Numbered from the stretch's first letter, positions 34,368-46,842 are shown. The stretch: 64,000 nucleotides of DNA from Gentiana macrophylla (GCA_026214975.1 JAOBSW010001170.1:1-64000); one strand, 5' to 3'. Notes: a model not told the origin generated them from the sequence alone. Program-made: numbers and translations.

Positions 34368-35225
34368 GTATGTATTTTTTTCAATATGAACCTATCAGCT
34401 TCAATTATTCTCATCTGAATTTCATTTCTCATTTCATTGAGTAATCTAAATCTGTGTAATACCTTCACTCTGTTTGAGATTTGTGGTTTTTTTTCTTTTC
34501 TTTTTTCTTTTTCCATTTCCCTTTGTGAATGGTTTTGAATGAGCACTGAATTACGGCACGTAGCAAAGTTGATCTAATTTTGCTGTCTGTTTTCTGCACG
34601 AAGCAACGTGGATTAAAATCGTATTGTAACATTTTGGTTATAGCTAAGACTGGAATGAACTAAGATTAGCATATATTTGCTTTTGAAATCTGGTACCTAT
34701 GTATCTAGCATTGGAGACATCATTCCGATGTTTATGTTATGGTAAGCTTGTTACCAGTTATTTCCAGTTATTTGATCATATGTTTCAATGGATACCATGT
34801 AAGCTCATATTTGCAAGTTGTGTATTTTGTTAGAAAATGAATCCGCGGGATGCATAATCACATCATTGGACTGTAAATCCTTTGTTAATTGATTACGTGG
34901 TACAAGTGCTCGTTAAAATGCTATTCCTTTAACAGCTCTCGCTTGAAGCAATTTTGTTGTCTTAGGTCTGTCTTTTCCGCCTTTGATTGGTCTTCATGAA
35001 AATGCTTGGTGCTTGACATTGTTCTGGAGTAAACTATGGCTGTGAGGCAGAATGTCATACTGAAACTATCAATCCTGTGGATTTTTTGCTCACTTTTTAT
35101 TATTAAATTGATAGCCGAGGAGGCAATAAAGTTATGATACATTATTTGTTTAACTTGAGGCTTTAATTTTAGAAACTGTTTTTTTCCGAACTTAATGCAG
35201 TGACTGGAAAGTTTGATCTCCGAAG

Positions 35226-36508
35226 ATGTATACTTCACGGCAGAAGATCCAAAAGGACCAGGGAGCTGATCCTACTGAGTTTGAGGAGACTGTTGCCCAG
35301 GTGTTTGCATAGCTTTCTAATCAAGTTCTCTTGCCTTTTTTTTTTTGGAACAATTGTAAGAACTTCATTTTGGCACGTATTCGTTCCTGTAAAGGCAATT
35401 AAGCGTTGTTCTTTGTTCGTATATTTTGAAGGCTTTGTTTGATTTGGAAAATACGAACCAAGAGCTCAAGAGTGATCTGAAAGACCTCTACATCAATACT
35501 GCTGCGTAAGAATTGTATCAGTTCCTTGATCAATCCCAGTCTTTGCTCATTTTATGTCTAATAATAATACCCTTTTATTCTTGTGGTATCTGCAGCCAAA
35601 TTGATGTTTCTGGTAATCATAAGGCTGTTGTGATCCATGTCCCTTTTAGGCTAAAAAGGCTTTCCATAAGATTCATCTTAGGCTCGTAAGAGAGTTGGAG
35701 AAGAAGTTCAGTGGCAAGGTAGAGTTCACACATTTTGGTGCTTTCACGGTTTTACCTCATACAGCTTCCTGTATCCCCGTATACAGACAAAACGTTCCGA
35801 ACTTCTGAATCATACTTTAATACATCAATCGAAAGTATTAAAAAATACGTTGGCATTAATGTTTCTATATTTTGATTGTTTCAGGATGTTGTTGTTGTTG
35901 CCACCAGAAGGATGATCGTCCACCTAAAAAGGGTTCCGCTGTACAAAGGCCTCGCTCTCGTACTCTTACTGCGGTTCATGATGCTGTATTGGAGGACCTT
36001 GTGTATCCTGCTGAGATTGTTGGAAAGCGCGTCAGATTCAGACTTGATGGATCCAAAGTTATCAAGGTGATTATTCTTTCTCCAAGTCCTCTGTTACTGG
36101 CTCCTCTCCCTAACTAGGGGTGCAACTGAGTTGAGTCAAGTCATTACCCAAGGGGCTCGAGCTCAACTTGACTATCTGGGTCGACTTGACTCAACTTTAA
36201 AGACACTAGCTCGAAACTTGACTTGAACTCGATCGACTTGGAAGCTTAGAGTATTTCTTTTTTCGCAACTCATTCAATTTATATATAAAATATATCAAGC
36301 ATGAACTCGTTTTTTCATAGGTCTTTACAATTTTGTGGTACAAGAAACGATAATTTAATTCATAACTTGTTTGTTTATATATTTGCAGATCTTTTTGGAC
36401 CCGAAGGCAAGGAATGACACCGAGTACAAGTTGGACACATTTACAGGTGTATACAGAAAGCTTTCAGGAAAGGATGTTGTTTTCGAGTACCCAGTCACTG
36501 AAGCCTGA
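35226..36508 (+). pseudogene. RPS7: 40S ribosomal protein S7 (eS7) gene with two apparent one-base losses
   Basis: Coding exons 35226-35300, 35432-35505, 35596-35718, 35885-36066 and 36389-36508, preceded by a 5' UTR intron 34368-35200. The product is the small-subunit protein eS7, starting [20 protein letters not shown] and ending [13 protein letters not shown]. Splice sites and most residues are conserved. In exon 3 the frame slips after HVPFRL within the A-run 35653-35657, where the family would need one more A. In exon 4 it slips after ATRR near 35912-35917, again one base short, before [20 protein letters not shown] resumes. As written the gene would not make full-length eS7. An assembly error is as likely as a pseudogene, because promoter, introns and the rest are well kept. 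Confidence 0.85.
36115..36385. repeat. CTCGA-rich dispersed repeat, copy 4
   Basis: Starts GGGGTGCAACTGAGTTGAG and is rich in CTCGAGCTC, GACTTGACTCAA and ACTCGATCGAC. It occupies most of the last RPS7 intron, so two adjacent genes carry this family in introns. Confidence 0.5.
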
Positions 36509-37153
36509 AGAAAGAAAACATTATTTCATATGAGTTATGTTCTTGCTTGCTTTGGTGCCTGTTTGTTGGATAGTTTCAAACTAAGTGTTGAGAATTATTA
36601 TGTTGGAAATTTTGAATTAGCTGAATGCTTAAAGACGATTTGTACGCTTTTAGTAGTCTGTCAACAAGTTCTTACTTTTATAGCAGTCTGATGTATGAAC
36701 CAGGATTATCGTGATACGATTTGCATCTTACTGTTTTTATCCTTTGCTCCTTTTTTGGTTGCCTGTTATTAGCAGCCACTAGGTCCTAGAACAATACAGG
36801 CCATCTCTTGCCATTCCAAATATGTGGACCAAAACATAGATTTGACTCCGATCATAGATTTGATGAACATGAAAAACGATGTTGTTTTGGTGTTAATACA
36901 CTAACACCAAAACACACAGTACATCACAGCAAGTGGACACAACATCAAAACAAAATCTTAAAGCCACAAGTTTTCTGCCAAAAAAAACCTTCCTTGATTA
37001 TTTGAATCAATCAAATTTATACCAGAACTTCTATACAATCCAATTTTCTCTCCCTTATGAAACAGTGTAAAATCAATTAAAAAAAACACTACTAAAAAAA
37101 AACACAATCAAAAACAAAATCCAAAAACACACTCCATTACAGGCCTCCTATTT

Positions 37154-37215
<62 letters not shown>

Positions 37216-37217
37216 TT
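36509..37217. other. Intergenic, converging 3' ends of RPS7 and the unknown gene
   Basis: AT-rich 3' flanks of two convergent genes, with a (TA)n microsatellite flanked by an A-run and a T-run at about 37156-37219. Nothing else is supported. Confidence 0.5.
37168..37206. repeat. (TA)n microsatellite
   Basis: TA dinucleotide run between an A tract and a T tract, just past the stop codon of the minus-strand unknown gene. Confidence 0.9.
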
Positions 37218-37919
37218 TTATCTATTTGCAAAAACATTTCTTCCAGCTATTTTAGTAGTAGTAGTAGTATTCTTCATCATTCCTCTAGCTTCAACATTTA
37301 TAGCATTCTTCACATTTGAAGCTAACCCTTTAAATTCCTCCAAATTTGCATAGCTTTTTCTAGCGCCGCCACCACCACCACCACCAAATCCGAATCCTCC
37401 ACCGCTCTGTCTCCTCTCTGATTTTGCCGACTTACTTCCGGCGGCTGTCTTCCCAAACATTCCATCATACTTCCCACTCTTTGATTTCAAAGGCGGTGTT
37501 ACAGATTTCTCCATCACCGCCGGTAATGGCTTCCGGTTCTCCTTCCTCAACGCCGACGAAAAGTCCGGCACAGATTGTGTCAAAACAGAGGAATTCCCTT
37601 TTGTTCTTCTTGGTGGCGTAGTGATCAAATTCAGTGGGAATTTCACTTGTTTCTTATCTGGGCTCAAAGAAATCACCTTTTCTTCTTCAATTATTGGAAT
37701 CGATTGCTTCAAATGCTTCAATTTCAACAAAGATTCTCTTTTTGCAGCATATTCATTGTATCTTGGCCCTCTTTCGAAAACCTCTGATTTCAGCTCAAAA
37801 GTGTGAATTTGATCCGAGTTTTGAGAGAATTGTGAGAGTAATAGTGATTTAGGATCGAGGGTTGTGAATGGATTTGTCATATTGTGGGATTTTCGCAGAG
37901 AATCAATGGTCTCCGCCAT
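37218..37919 (-). CDS. Plant-specific protein of unknown function
   Basis: A single uninterrupted exon of 233 codons starting at the ATG 37917-37919 (MAETIDSLRKSHNMTNPFTT). It has no signal peptide or transmembrane segment. It is rich in Ser, Lys and Pro and looks largely disordered. Visible motifs are SVPDFSSALRKENRKPLPAV (about 116-135), KSKSGKYDGMFGKTAAGSKS, a poly-glycine run GGGGGGG near 180-186, and a C-terminal LEEFKGLASNVKNAINVE. Motifs such as EKSVTPP and KYDGMFGK look conserved rather than random, and codon use is gene-like. I do not know its function. It runs towards RPS7. Confidence 0.8.
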   Translation of the reverse strand: MAETIDSLRKSHNMTNPFTTLDPKSLLLSQFSQNSDQIHTFELKSEVFERGPRYNEYAAKRESLLKLKHLKQSIPIIEEEKVISLSPDKKQVKFPLNLITTPPRRTKGNSSVLTQSVPDFSSALRKENRKPLPAVMEKSVTPPLKSKSGKYDGMFGKTAAGSKSAKSERRQSGGGFGFGGGGGGGARKSYANLEEFKGLASNVKNAINVEARGMMKNTTTTTKIAGRNVFANR

Positions 37920-37979
37920 GTTGAAGCCTGAAAGTGGTGGGTTTTGGAGTTTTAAATGATTTGTGTTTGCAACGGTCCG

Positions 37980-39050
37980 ATAATTAAAGGGTGAGAAAAG
38001 CCAGATGATTTCTTTTGGATTGTAACGTTAATATTGGGTGGGTCCTTGTTTATATTTCCCACACACAAAAATAAATAAATAAATAAATACAGCATTTGTA
38101 TATACAAAAATGTAAAAGATTTTATATATTTGGCTGATTTTTTTTTTTTTTTTTGAGGGTATATTTGGTTGATTTTAAAATTGCATCATAACCTTTCAAA
38201 TTAAATATATCTGCAACATGCATGTTAGAGTGTTATAAATGGGACTAAATTATTTATAAATTCTAATCATAGCCTTCAAATGAAATTAATCTCAAATGTC
38301 CATTAGAAGAATACATTGTTATAATTAAATAGTCTCAATGTCCATTGTTATGTGAATATTTAAAATATTATAATAGCTATTTAAAATTCAACAAAGACAT
38401 AAATATGAAAATAAAACTAATTCTCGATCATTAAAAAAATTATTTTCCAAGAAACGATCGTAAAAATATGAAAAGGAAAACTAAGATTTGGCTGATCGAT
38501 GATGGTCGTACCGAATCTTTAACTTTCTTCACAGAATACGATGAAAAAAATAATAAATAGATTGGTAAGTGAATCTTTAAATTTCTTCAGAAATGGTAAT
38601 TAAATAAATGGTGATGAGGGTTTTCTAAAGAAGAAGAGAAAGCTGTATTTATGGCTTCCGGAGTGTTTTGCCTATATTTATCTGGAGATTAACAACTTTT
38701 TTCCACGCAATAAAAAATTAAAGCACTTATCTCCGATTTATTTTTATTATTAGTATGCAATGTTACGAAATGATGAAGAAAGATTGCGACTTGTGGTGGT
38801 GACGGTTACATAGGACATTTCAATGGACGAAGATTTACGTTTGAAATAGATTTATTTGGAGAACACGGATAAGGTATAGACTTCTTCTATAACACATACT
38901 ATCATACTAAGAATACAATTCAAAGTATTATAGATTTCATTACAATAATCCTTATTATAAGGCTCTTTGATCTGCGACGTATCAAAGTCATAATCTAATT
39001 ACAGTAATCCTTAGATTTAGATTATAAACCGCGCGTGTTAAGTAGCCAAT
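37980..39050. other. AT-rich intergenic sequence
   Basis: Over 1 kb upstream of the unknown gene with no coding or structural feature that I can support beyond short A/T runs. Confidence 0.5.
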
Positions 39051-39265
39051 GCATATGTAGCCGATGCTTTAATGCAATGGACAATGTGATTAATTATGTT
39101 CTCAATTTTACGGTACAACGTCCAACATTCTGAGCCACTGATAACATTGTATGTTCAGGTCTCAAGCATACATCAATTTGCGGATTTCGCTTCCGTAAAT
39201 TTTCTCGATTATTTGTACATTGCTATGCATTGTAATTTGTAACCATATATTCAAATAATTCTTTA
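39050..39265. repeat. Block A1 of a segmental duplication
   Basis: Matches 53045-53262: both carry TATGTTCAGGTCTCAAGC, ACATCAATTTGCGGATTTCG and TTGCTATGCATTGTAA followed by ACCATATA. Same strand and same order as the other A/B block pairs. Confidence 0.7.
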
Positions 39266-39729
39266 CATGATTATTATAAATATTATCAAATCGCAATTAT
39301 CTTATTTGTGTTAAGTCAAAAATATTATCTACTCAATCTTACGTATCAATCTTACATATGTTATATTGCAAACTGAATGAATTTCCAAGATTCATTACAA
39401 GTTCAGATTGTTTGATTATGACCAGCGTTTAGGTTAGATTAAAAACCCGAGCTAAAGAATGTTTTACCAACACTCATTTGAATCCAATTCACATCATAAA
39501 ATGTTATAAGAATAGTTTAAATCCAAGAATATACATCTATCTAATGAATTAGACCATACAATAGATACAGTAAATTCTTGAAAAACTGTATTTTGAGGAT
39601 TAACTTACAGATTTAGGAAATATCACTGGAGCAGAATCTGTGTTTTACAGATTCTCTAAAATTTTCAAAAACTGTATTTTGAGGATTATTATTTGTATAT
39701 TGCTATGCATTGTAATTTGTAACCATATA

Positions 39730-41966
39730 TGTAACATCCTGACTTTTCATAAAAGGGTAAAATAGTCATTGGGTGTATTTACTACGACCTAATTATTATT
39801 TGTCCCATTTGTTTAATTGAAAAGGAATTAATTAAAGGATTTAGCTATTAATTATAAAGGATTTAATTATTGGCTATAAAAAAGAGTTAATCCCCAAATT
39901 AATTCATTAGTGTGGGACGCAATTTCTGGAAAAAAGAAGAAGAAGAACGGCAGAGTGGAAGGAGACGAAGAAAAGGAAAGCGAAATAAAAAGAAGAAGCG
40001 AGTGTGTGATCAATCCGTTCATCCGATCAGTGTGCGGAGAGAAAGGTGATCAGTGAGGAGACGCAACTTTGGAAAATAACATCTCTCAATTTCGTAAGTT
40101 TTCGGTTTATCCTAGTTTTCAGATTATTCGTAGAGTTCGATTCTTGAAAAATTCGTATCTTTTAATCCGTAGCTCTGTTTCGCGACCATGAGTAGTCGAA
40201 AAGATCGTCTTGAAGCGTAGAATAATCTAAAAATAGTTTCACAGCAGTAAACCCAGGTAATCTTCAGTTTTACAGGCTTTTTCAGTTTCGGTTTTCTGCA
40301 AAGAAATAAGATTTTAGGGTTTCTTGTTGATCACATAGGTTTTGGGGTTGAGGATCAACAGTTGTTGCAGCTGCTTGGTGTGTTGCTTGCGGTTTTTCTG
40401 GTAATTAAGGTAAGAGGCTCTTCGTATGATTCCAATTATCGTTTATAAGATTTAGATCAAGTTTTAAGGTGTATAGTTGATAGAAAGATGTGTCTTTTCG
40501 TTGATCAATGATCATCGATGCTATTTAGGTTAGAAACGGTTTAGAAATCGCGTTTTGAAGATTTTAGCGTTTCGGGAAAAACCCAGGCAAACGGGCGTTT
40601 GCGATCATGCGGCTCAAGCGGGCGTTTACACAAAGCGACGGGCGTTTGAGGATAGACTTTGATTCGAGATGTAGCCATTTTTGACGGACGGGCGTTTGGG
40701 GTTAGTGGACGGGCGTTCGATGCCAAACGGGCGTCCATAGGATGTCAAACGGACGTTTGACCTGTTTTACCTTGTTTTTACTGTTTTATCGTTTCAACTT
40801 GGTTTCGATCTTCATAATTATGTTATTATTGTTTTAAACCCTTAATTTGTGATACGTGAACATTTCATAAACATAAACAAGCCTGAATCGAGCTTCTGAT
40901 TCGTTCAGTTAAAACACCGAATGTACTCTTGAAGGGAGTTGAAGTTCGGATCCGTCGGAAGAGCATGATAGGCTTGTGCTTTGGTGAATTAGTATTCATC
41001 AATGTACGTGTAATTGCTAGGCTTTATGCGTATGCAGTGGTTCAGGAAGAGAGTAGTATTTGTGAGGAGATTAATTGAAAACACTTAGGTGGTTAGTTAA
41101 TCATTTTAATAAATACGACTTGACTTGTAAAAGATTAAACAACATGTCTCTCTTGGATAGGCACCGGTCTATATCGCGATGTGTGTGCTACCTCACGAAG
41201 GTGGAAGAACCCGTAGAGTCAATAAAACCACAAGTTCGGGTGACTCCACCGAGGGTGTGCGCATACTATCGGAGTTTACCTATTCTAGACTCCGTGGATA
41301 TTGGTGTGATCCACTAATATGTTGCCAAGAGTGTCCCAAAAGTGGATACGCGTAGTGCCCTTGAGTGCGGTTGTAACATAGATAAGTTAAGTAGAAGCGT
41401 TTAGTCAATTCATGTTGATGGACATGAAATGAACCCCAGATTAAGTCGGTCACACATAAATAACTAAACGATTAAATATCTTTTCTTTATAAATCTTAAT
41501 TGTTGTCATAGCTTCTCACTTTTACTAAGTACTTTGTACTTACCTCCTTTGCATTTTCTTGTATGCATTGTGGGGTGAGAAGACGAACATGTTGAGCGTG
41601 TTTACGAGGAGGATTTCGATGACGACGCCTCGTTGAAGATTTATCTTTTTATTTATTCTGTTATTCATTTAATAGACTTTTTAGTACCTTTGGAGTATGC
41701 TTTTGGTCTATCAAGACTTGTCGTACGTTTATTTTGGATTTCGTATTTTCCTTTAAATGTAATAAAGTTACATTTCCATCTTTAGTATGGTTAATTTCTA
41801 TTCATAGTAGCTTTTATGTTTTTACCGAGTCTTTTTAGCTTCCGTTTGCTTTTATTTGATACGACGACGTAGAGGCTTGCGTATAATATTAGATTTATTT
41901 AATGCTATACGCGCCGAACGTTTCTCTTCCGGATAAGGGCTCGGTATCCGGGAGCGGGGCGTTACA
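39730..41966 (+). mobile_element. Solo-LTR-like element with 5-bp target duplication
   Basis: 2237 bp beginning TGTAACATCC and ending GGGGCGTTACA, flanked by ATATA on both sides (39725-39729, 41967-41971). The paralogous copy at about 39250 shows the empty site with a single ATATA. TG/CA ends plus a 5-bp duplication indicate LTR-retrotransposon integrase. No gag or pol is inside, so it is a solo LTR or a non-coding derivative. AATAAAG (about 41760) and a splice-donor-like CGTAAGT (about 40093) suggest transcription signals. It contains a GACGGGCGTTTG-type minisatellite. Confidence 0.8.
40580..40765. repeat. GACGGGCGTTTG minisatellite inside the solo LTR
   Basis: Seven or eight diverged occurrences of (A/G)(A)CGGGCGTTTG and its variant AACGGACGTTTG at irregular spacing. 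It is GC-rich compared with the surrounding AT-rich DNA. Confidence 0.65.
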
Positions 41967-42340
41967 ATATATTCAAATAATTCTTTACATGATTATTATA
42001 AATATTATCAAATCGCAATTATCTTATTTGTGTTAATATTATCTACTCAATCTTACGTATCAATCTTACATATGTTATATTGCAAACTGAATGAATTTCC
42101 AAGATTCATTACAAGTTCAGATTGTTTGATTATGACCAGCGTTTAGGTTAGATTAGAAACCCGAGCTAAAGAATGTTTTACCAACACTCATTTGAATCCA
42201 ATTCACATCATAAAATGTTATAAGAATACTTTAAATCCAAGAATATACATCTATCTAATGAATTAGACCATCACATGAGATCTGATAAATTCTTGAAAAA
42301 CTGTATTTTGAGGATTTCAACTTACAGATTTAGGAAATAT

Positions 42341-43710
42341 CACTGCAGCAGAATATATGTTTTACAGATTCTCTAAAATTTCCTTTACGTCTACTGTATT
42401 CATCCATGTTCTGTAAATTTTTCCTTTATATCTACCGCATTATGTAAAATAGAGAATCAGATGCAGAAATTTCTATAAACAAGAAAATTTTATATTCAAA
42501 ACTGTAAAATAGATAATTCGTTAAGAGAATCTGATGCAAGTGGTCTTACAAGGCGGGTGTAACATAAATCATCTTGGATAGATATTGTGTAAATAAGAAA
42601 AATGTATATTTAAAATAAATAATTCGTTAATAGGATCTGATGCAAATACACTTACAACAACGTAAATTACAAGAATTTTTTCTGAACAAACAGAGAACCT
42701 GATCATATCCATTGAATTCATCATCTGAATTATAACGCTAATTAGTCAATCAAAGTCGGATTTATTTTACATACAAAATAAGAATTTGTAAAACAATTAT
42801 ACTAACTTTCCTCGTGAATTCGAAATACTTTTTTAGTTTTTTACCTATACAAGTAATAAATACGGGAAAACCAAAATTAAAATAAAATAAAAGTTTTCTT
42901 TGTCGGCTTGGCTAGTCAAGTATGGGCATGCAAGAGTGAACGCAATGGAAGCCAACTAGACGCCTATCAACTCTAACAAGGGCAAACAGAAGCTTCTGAG
43001 TTTTTAAGGCAAAATAATGGTGCATTTGTGGATGGCTATTTTCGGTTGGGGAAGTTTTTGTTTAGTATCTCTATATATATGCATCGTAATGACGGGATGA
43101 TTGATCTGGACCACATAGTTTAAATTCAGTTTAAAAATAAAATGTTAAGATTTTGCCACATAGTGCACTCCGCATATGGCGGTCTGTGAGCGTCCTGTCT
43201 AAATTTGGGCAGCAGTAAAAAAAAATTTAGACCCTCATGGCCGAAAAAAAAAGAAGAACTAAAATATATATAAATAAAATAAAACAAAAATCTTTGTGTG
43301 AGAGATAGTCATGAGTTTGGAAGAAAAAAAAACTTTACCTATTTGACTCTAAATTCCAGTTTAAAAAACAAAAATTATTGTAATTAGCAAGATTCAAAAC
43401 CGAGCCTCAAGTATACAGTATCTTTAGAAGTCTTAACAATTAATGTAATACATTCATTTTCATCATATAAATACAGTATATATATAATATTAGACCGAAA
43501 TTTAGAGTAGCCAAATTCATTGATTTCGGGAGGCTCCAGGGCCATGGCCCCGGCTTCTCAGAAGCGCACTGTGAGTGCACCCAATAACCTTCCTTCGGTT
43601 GACACCAGTCGAGTGTCATGGTAGCTAAGAGTAAATAGATTGGAAGCCAACTGGACACAATTGAACTCTGACAAATACAAACATAAGACTTCTACGTTTA
43701 AAAAGCAAAA
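42341..43710. repeat. Intergenic with block A2 of the segmental duplication
   Basis: No gene. Segments near 42950-43060 and 43590-43710 share GGAAGCCAAC, AAACAGAAG/CATAAGACTTCTAC and AAAGCAAAA with 53930-54130. The near-palindromic words around TGACAC...GTGTCA also recur. Confidence 0.55.
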
Positions 43711-43711
43711 C

Positions 43712-45056
43712 TGTAACGACCCAACCTATATTTTACCCAATTATCCGGATCCAAATCGTGCAGCCATGATCCGAAATCGAACTTTCGGTTCACAAAGCCT
43801 ACTGCTGGAAAATCAAACAACTAAAATCACAATAGTGTAAACAACGAAATATTACATTAATATAGTACTTCCAGGTTCATGCCCTAACTTTTACATCATC
43901 AAAAGAATCTCAAAAGACATAATGGACTGTTCACCTTCTTGTAATTAATCCGTAACTTTTTACTTCCACCAACATTCCATTGTGGAAAATCGGGATTATT
44001 GCTCTCTCTTCTATGAACATGTCGTTTCACACGTCTTCTTTAACAAGTCTATCTAGAATATCGAGCCAGACACTCTCTTTTCACCTTCTCGATACACTGA
44101 ACCTCATCTGAAAAATATAATAACTGAATGAGTGAGCACGAATGCCCCGTAAGCAGTGTTTAAGCATCAAGAGGGAACTAAGAAAGTCACTGAGCAAGCT
44201 TACTAAGAAAGTCACTGAGCAAGCTTTCAGAGTTCCTTACTGTTAATTGGAAACTACGATATGCATGCTATAAATTTTGTATCACTAATAATGCATGCTA
44301 TGTGTACTGAAAATATATAATAGAAACTAAAGGATGCAAATGTAATTAAATTATGTACTGAAAACAAAGCTTTCAGCTTAATTGAAATTAATAGTAACTA
44401 AACTGAAATGCTAGAATAAAGTAATGTAACTGATACTTTACTAAAAGTCTGTTAATAACGATACGGTTCTAATTTATTTGTGATCCTAGAAAGAACTCTG
44501 AAACTATCAGAGGTTGCAGACCGGATTTTTTTGACCAGCTCCGGCATATAAACTGTACTCCTTATTATTAAACCAGGAGCAAGGCCTGATGCCGGGGATT
44601 CTCGAGAACTCACTGCATTGAATCTGAAATCTGATTTCTCGCTACTGACCCGAGAGTGAGGAGTATGTCTGGAGAACCGTAACATTATTAAATTATTACT
44701 GTATGTATTTATCTGTCTATAGTTCCTTTTATTCTGAAAATTATGCTACTGCAAAGACACCGTTCTTTCCGTAAAATTGTAAAACTTTTTGTTATTACAT
44801 TTATGTCTAGAAATTTGTTATCTTCTAAAAATCCACATTTTCTAAAATACTACCGATAGCTCTGAAAATTGCCTTTAACTTCTTAAATATAGGATTTACA
44901 TCCATATTTTTAAAATATCTTTTTAAAAACATATATTTTATTTCAAAATAGTGTTGGTTCACTTCTTTATAAAATTCTTTTAAACTTATATGGTTGGCTA
45001 ACTATTACACCATCTAACCATTTCATCCATCTTGAAAATATACTTTACATAGATAC

Positions 45057-45134
<78 letters not shown>

Positions 45135-45500
45135 CACATAATAACTATCTTCAAACCTTTTCTTTTAATAAAATCCCAAGTCACATAAAAATGTATAATA
45201 GTGTGAGTTACTCATAAAACTTATTATGAGTAACTTATTAGTTAGGCCTTATTTGCTTCTTTTGATTCATATAATTCTTGAGCGCTATCATCAATGGCCT
45301 CTATTTAATGTAAGACTCATTCTTTGCATCAATAAGAAATTATCAGTTCACTTTCTTTCGTTTACAGGTATCTTTTTGCTTATAGTCCTTCGAGCTTTTC
45401 TTGGAAGTATGGCATGGGTTACTTCAGCGCCGTAGCGCCTGGTAATCGAACAATGGCTTGAGGCTACATATTTGGTGAAATTCGGATCAATTAACAGTTA
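43712..45500 (-). mobile_element. Probable LTR element of the TGTAAC family (right end unclear)
   Basis: It starts TGTAACGACCC, resembling the inverted right end of the solo LTR at 39730-41966. Further in, a GAGTGAGCACG...GTAAGCAG segment and a direct repeat AAGAAAGTCACTGAGCAAGC (twice, 44184-44223) occur. Paralogous sequence resumes near 45550. The right terminus and a target duplication were not located. Confidence 0.4.
45069..45129. repeat. (AT)n microsatellite
   Basis: About 60 bp of pure AT dinucleotide, preceded by (CATA)n. Confidence 0.95.
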
Positions 45501-45549
45501 ATTGTTCTGCAATATATATATAGATATGTGTATAGAAAATCATAATACC

Positions 45550-46051
45550 TGCAGAAACCTAAAGACACTAAAACTGATTGTTTTATTTTTTAATGACCAA
45601 AGATTTACAATCATTCTTTTTACATATAGGGAAGTAGATAAATTCTATATAAATATAAACACATTTCATGATGAAGTATTATTTTATTCTAAAGATAAAT
45701 ATAAAATTAAATATAAAGATAAACGTTATCACTTAAAGTCATTTATTTTAAGTGTTGCAACAACTTGATCTCTCTTTTAATGATCATTTTATTTTTTGAT
45801 ATGTGTCCGAAAATGATATATTTACGTAAACTCAAAATGCTAACTGTATATCTCTAATGTTATCTAGTGTTATCTCAGTATTTTTCTATCAATCTTTGTG
45901 ATTATTCTCCACCTCAACTCTCCACTTGATTCAAGTCTAAAAAACGATTTCATGAAGAGCAAGGTGATTTTGTTTGAGTATTGCTCGAACTGAAGTTTAA
46001 TTTGCTTATAAAACAAACAAAAAAAACTCGAGTGAGTTCGCATGCTATACT
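45550..46051. repeat. Block A3 of the segmental duplication
   Basis: Matches 56690-57312: shared ATTTACAATC.TTCTTTTTA, AAGTATTATTTTATTCTA, GATCTCTCTTTTA-like text and AATTTGCTTATAAAACAAAC. It lacks the 131-bp hairpin element present in the other copy and thus shows its empty site (CAAAGATTT at 45598-45606). Confidence 0.75.
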
Positions 46052-46842
46052 GTAACAACGTCCATATCCCGGATACTGGGTCTTTATCCGAAAAAAAAAC
46101 GTTCGACACGTGACATTTAGAGTAAACCCTACATCACACGTAAACCTCATGTCATATCAGAAAGCGAGGAAGAAAATAAACAAGCAAGAGACTCGAGAAA
46201 CTAACACGTAGGAATTTCTATTAACAAACTCAACGGATTACAACTGTTGACAAACTAAAATCACAAAATTTCTACTAATATTTATTACAAATCAACTTGA
46301 CTAATAAGGGAACCACCGATACATAAGGGAACTCCATAGCTCCATTCCTAAGCTCATTCTCCATGATCGTCCATCCAACTCGTCTTCAAAGTTCATATCT
46401 TCTTATTCCAAATAAAGGAGTGAGCCCGTGCACAAGCTTGGTAAGGAGAAAGAAGATCAAAAGAAAGATTCGTGTATGTTGGATGCCTGAAGACATGACA
46501 TGAATTTATTTCATCCTGTTCACAAACAGCTTAAAGCTTCTATTTGAAACATTAAGAAAACTACTTTTAAAACATAACTTGGATATTTCAAAAAAAAAAA
46601 AAAAAAAACATAACTTGGAACATAAGAATTGCCACTTAAAACCATCTTGAATCATGCATAGAAAATACTATTACCTATTATCTACGTTCAGTTCCATCTT
46701 GCACGTACTTGTTCGTTTCATTAACTTACCAGATATACTCAGTCGTTTCATTAACTTACCAGATATACTCAGAAGAATATATGTTGCTCTTGGTTGTGAT
46801 TTTATCATTGGCTTTAGGGGCGGCTAAATAGTAACAAATTGG

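Larger units (their letters stand above)
39226..42340. repeat. Local tandem duplication interrupted by a TE
   Basis: The ~480-bp sequence from TTGCTATGCATTGTAATTTG through TTCAAATAATTCTTTACATG to GAATTAGACCAT is present intact at about 39226-39695. It is present again split into 39695-39729 and 41967-42330. The two halves of the second copy are separated exactly by the TG...CA element at 39730-41966. Confidence 0.8.
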
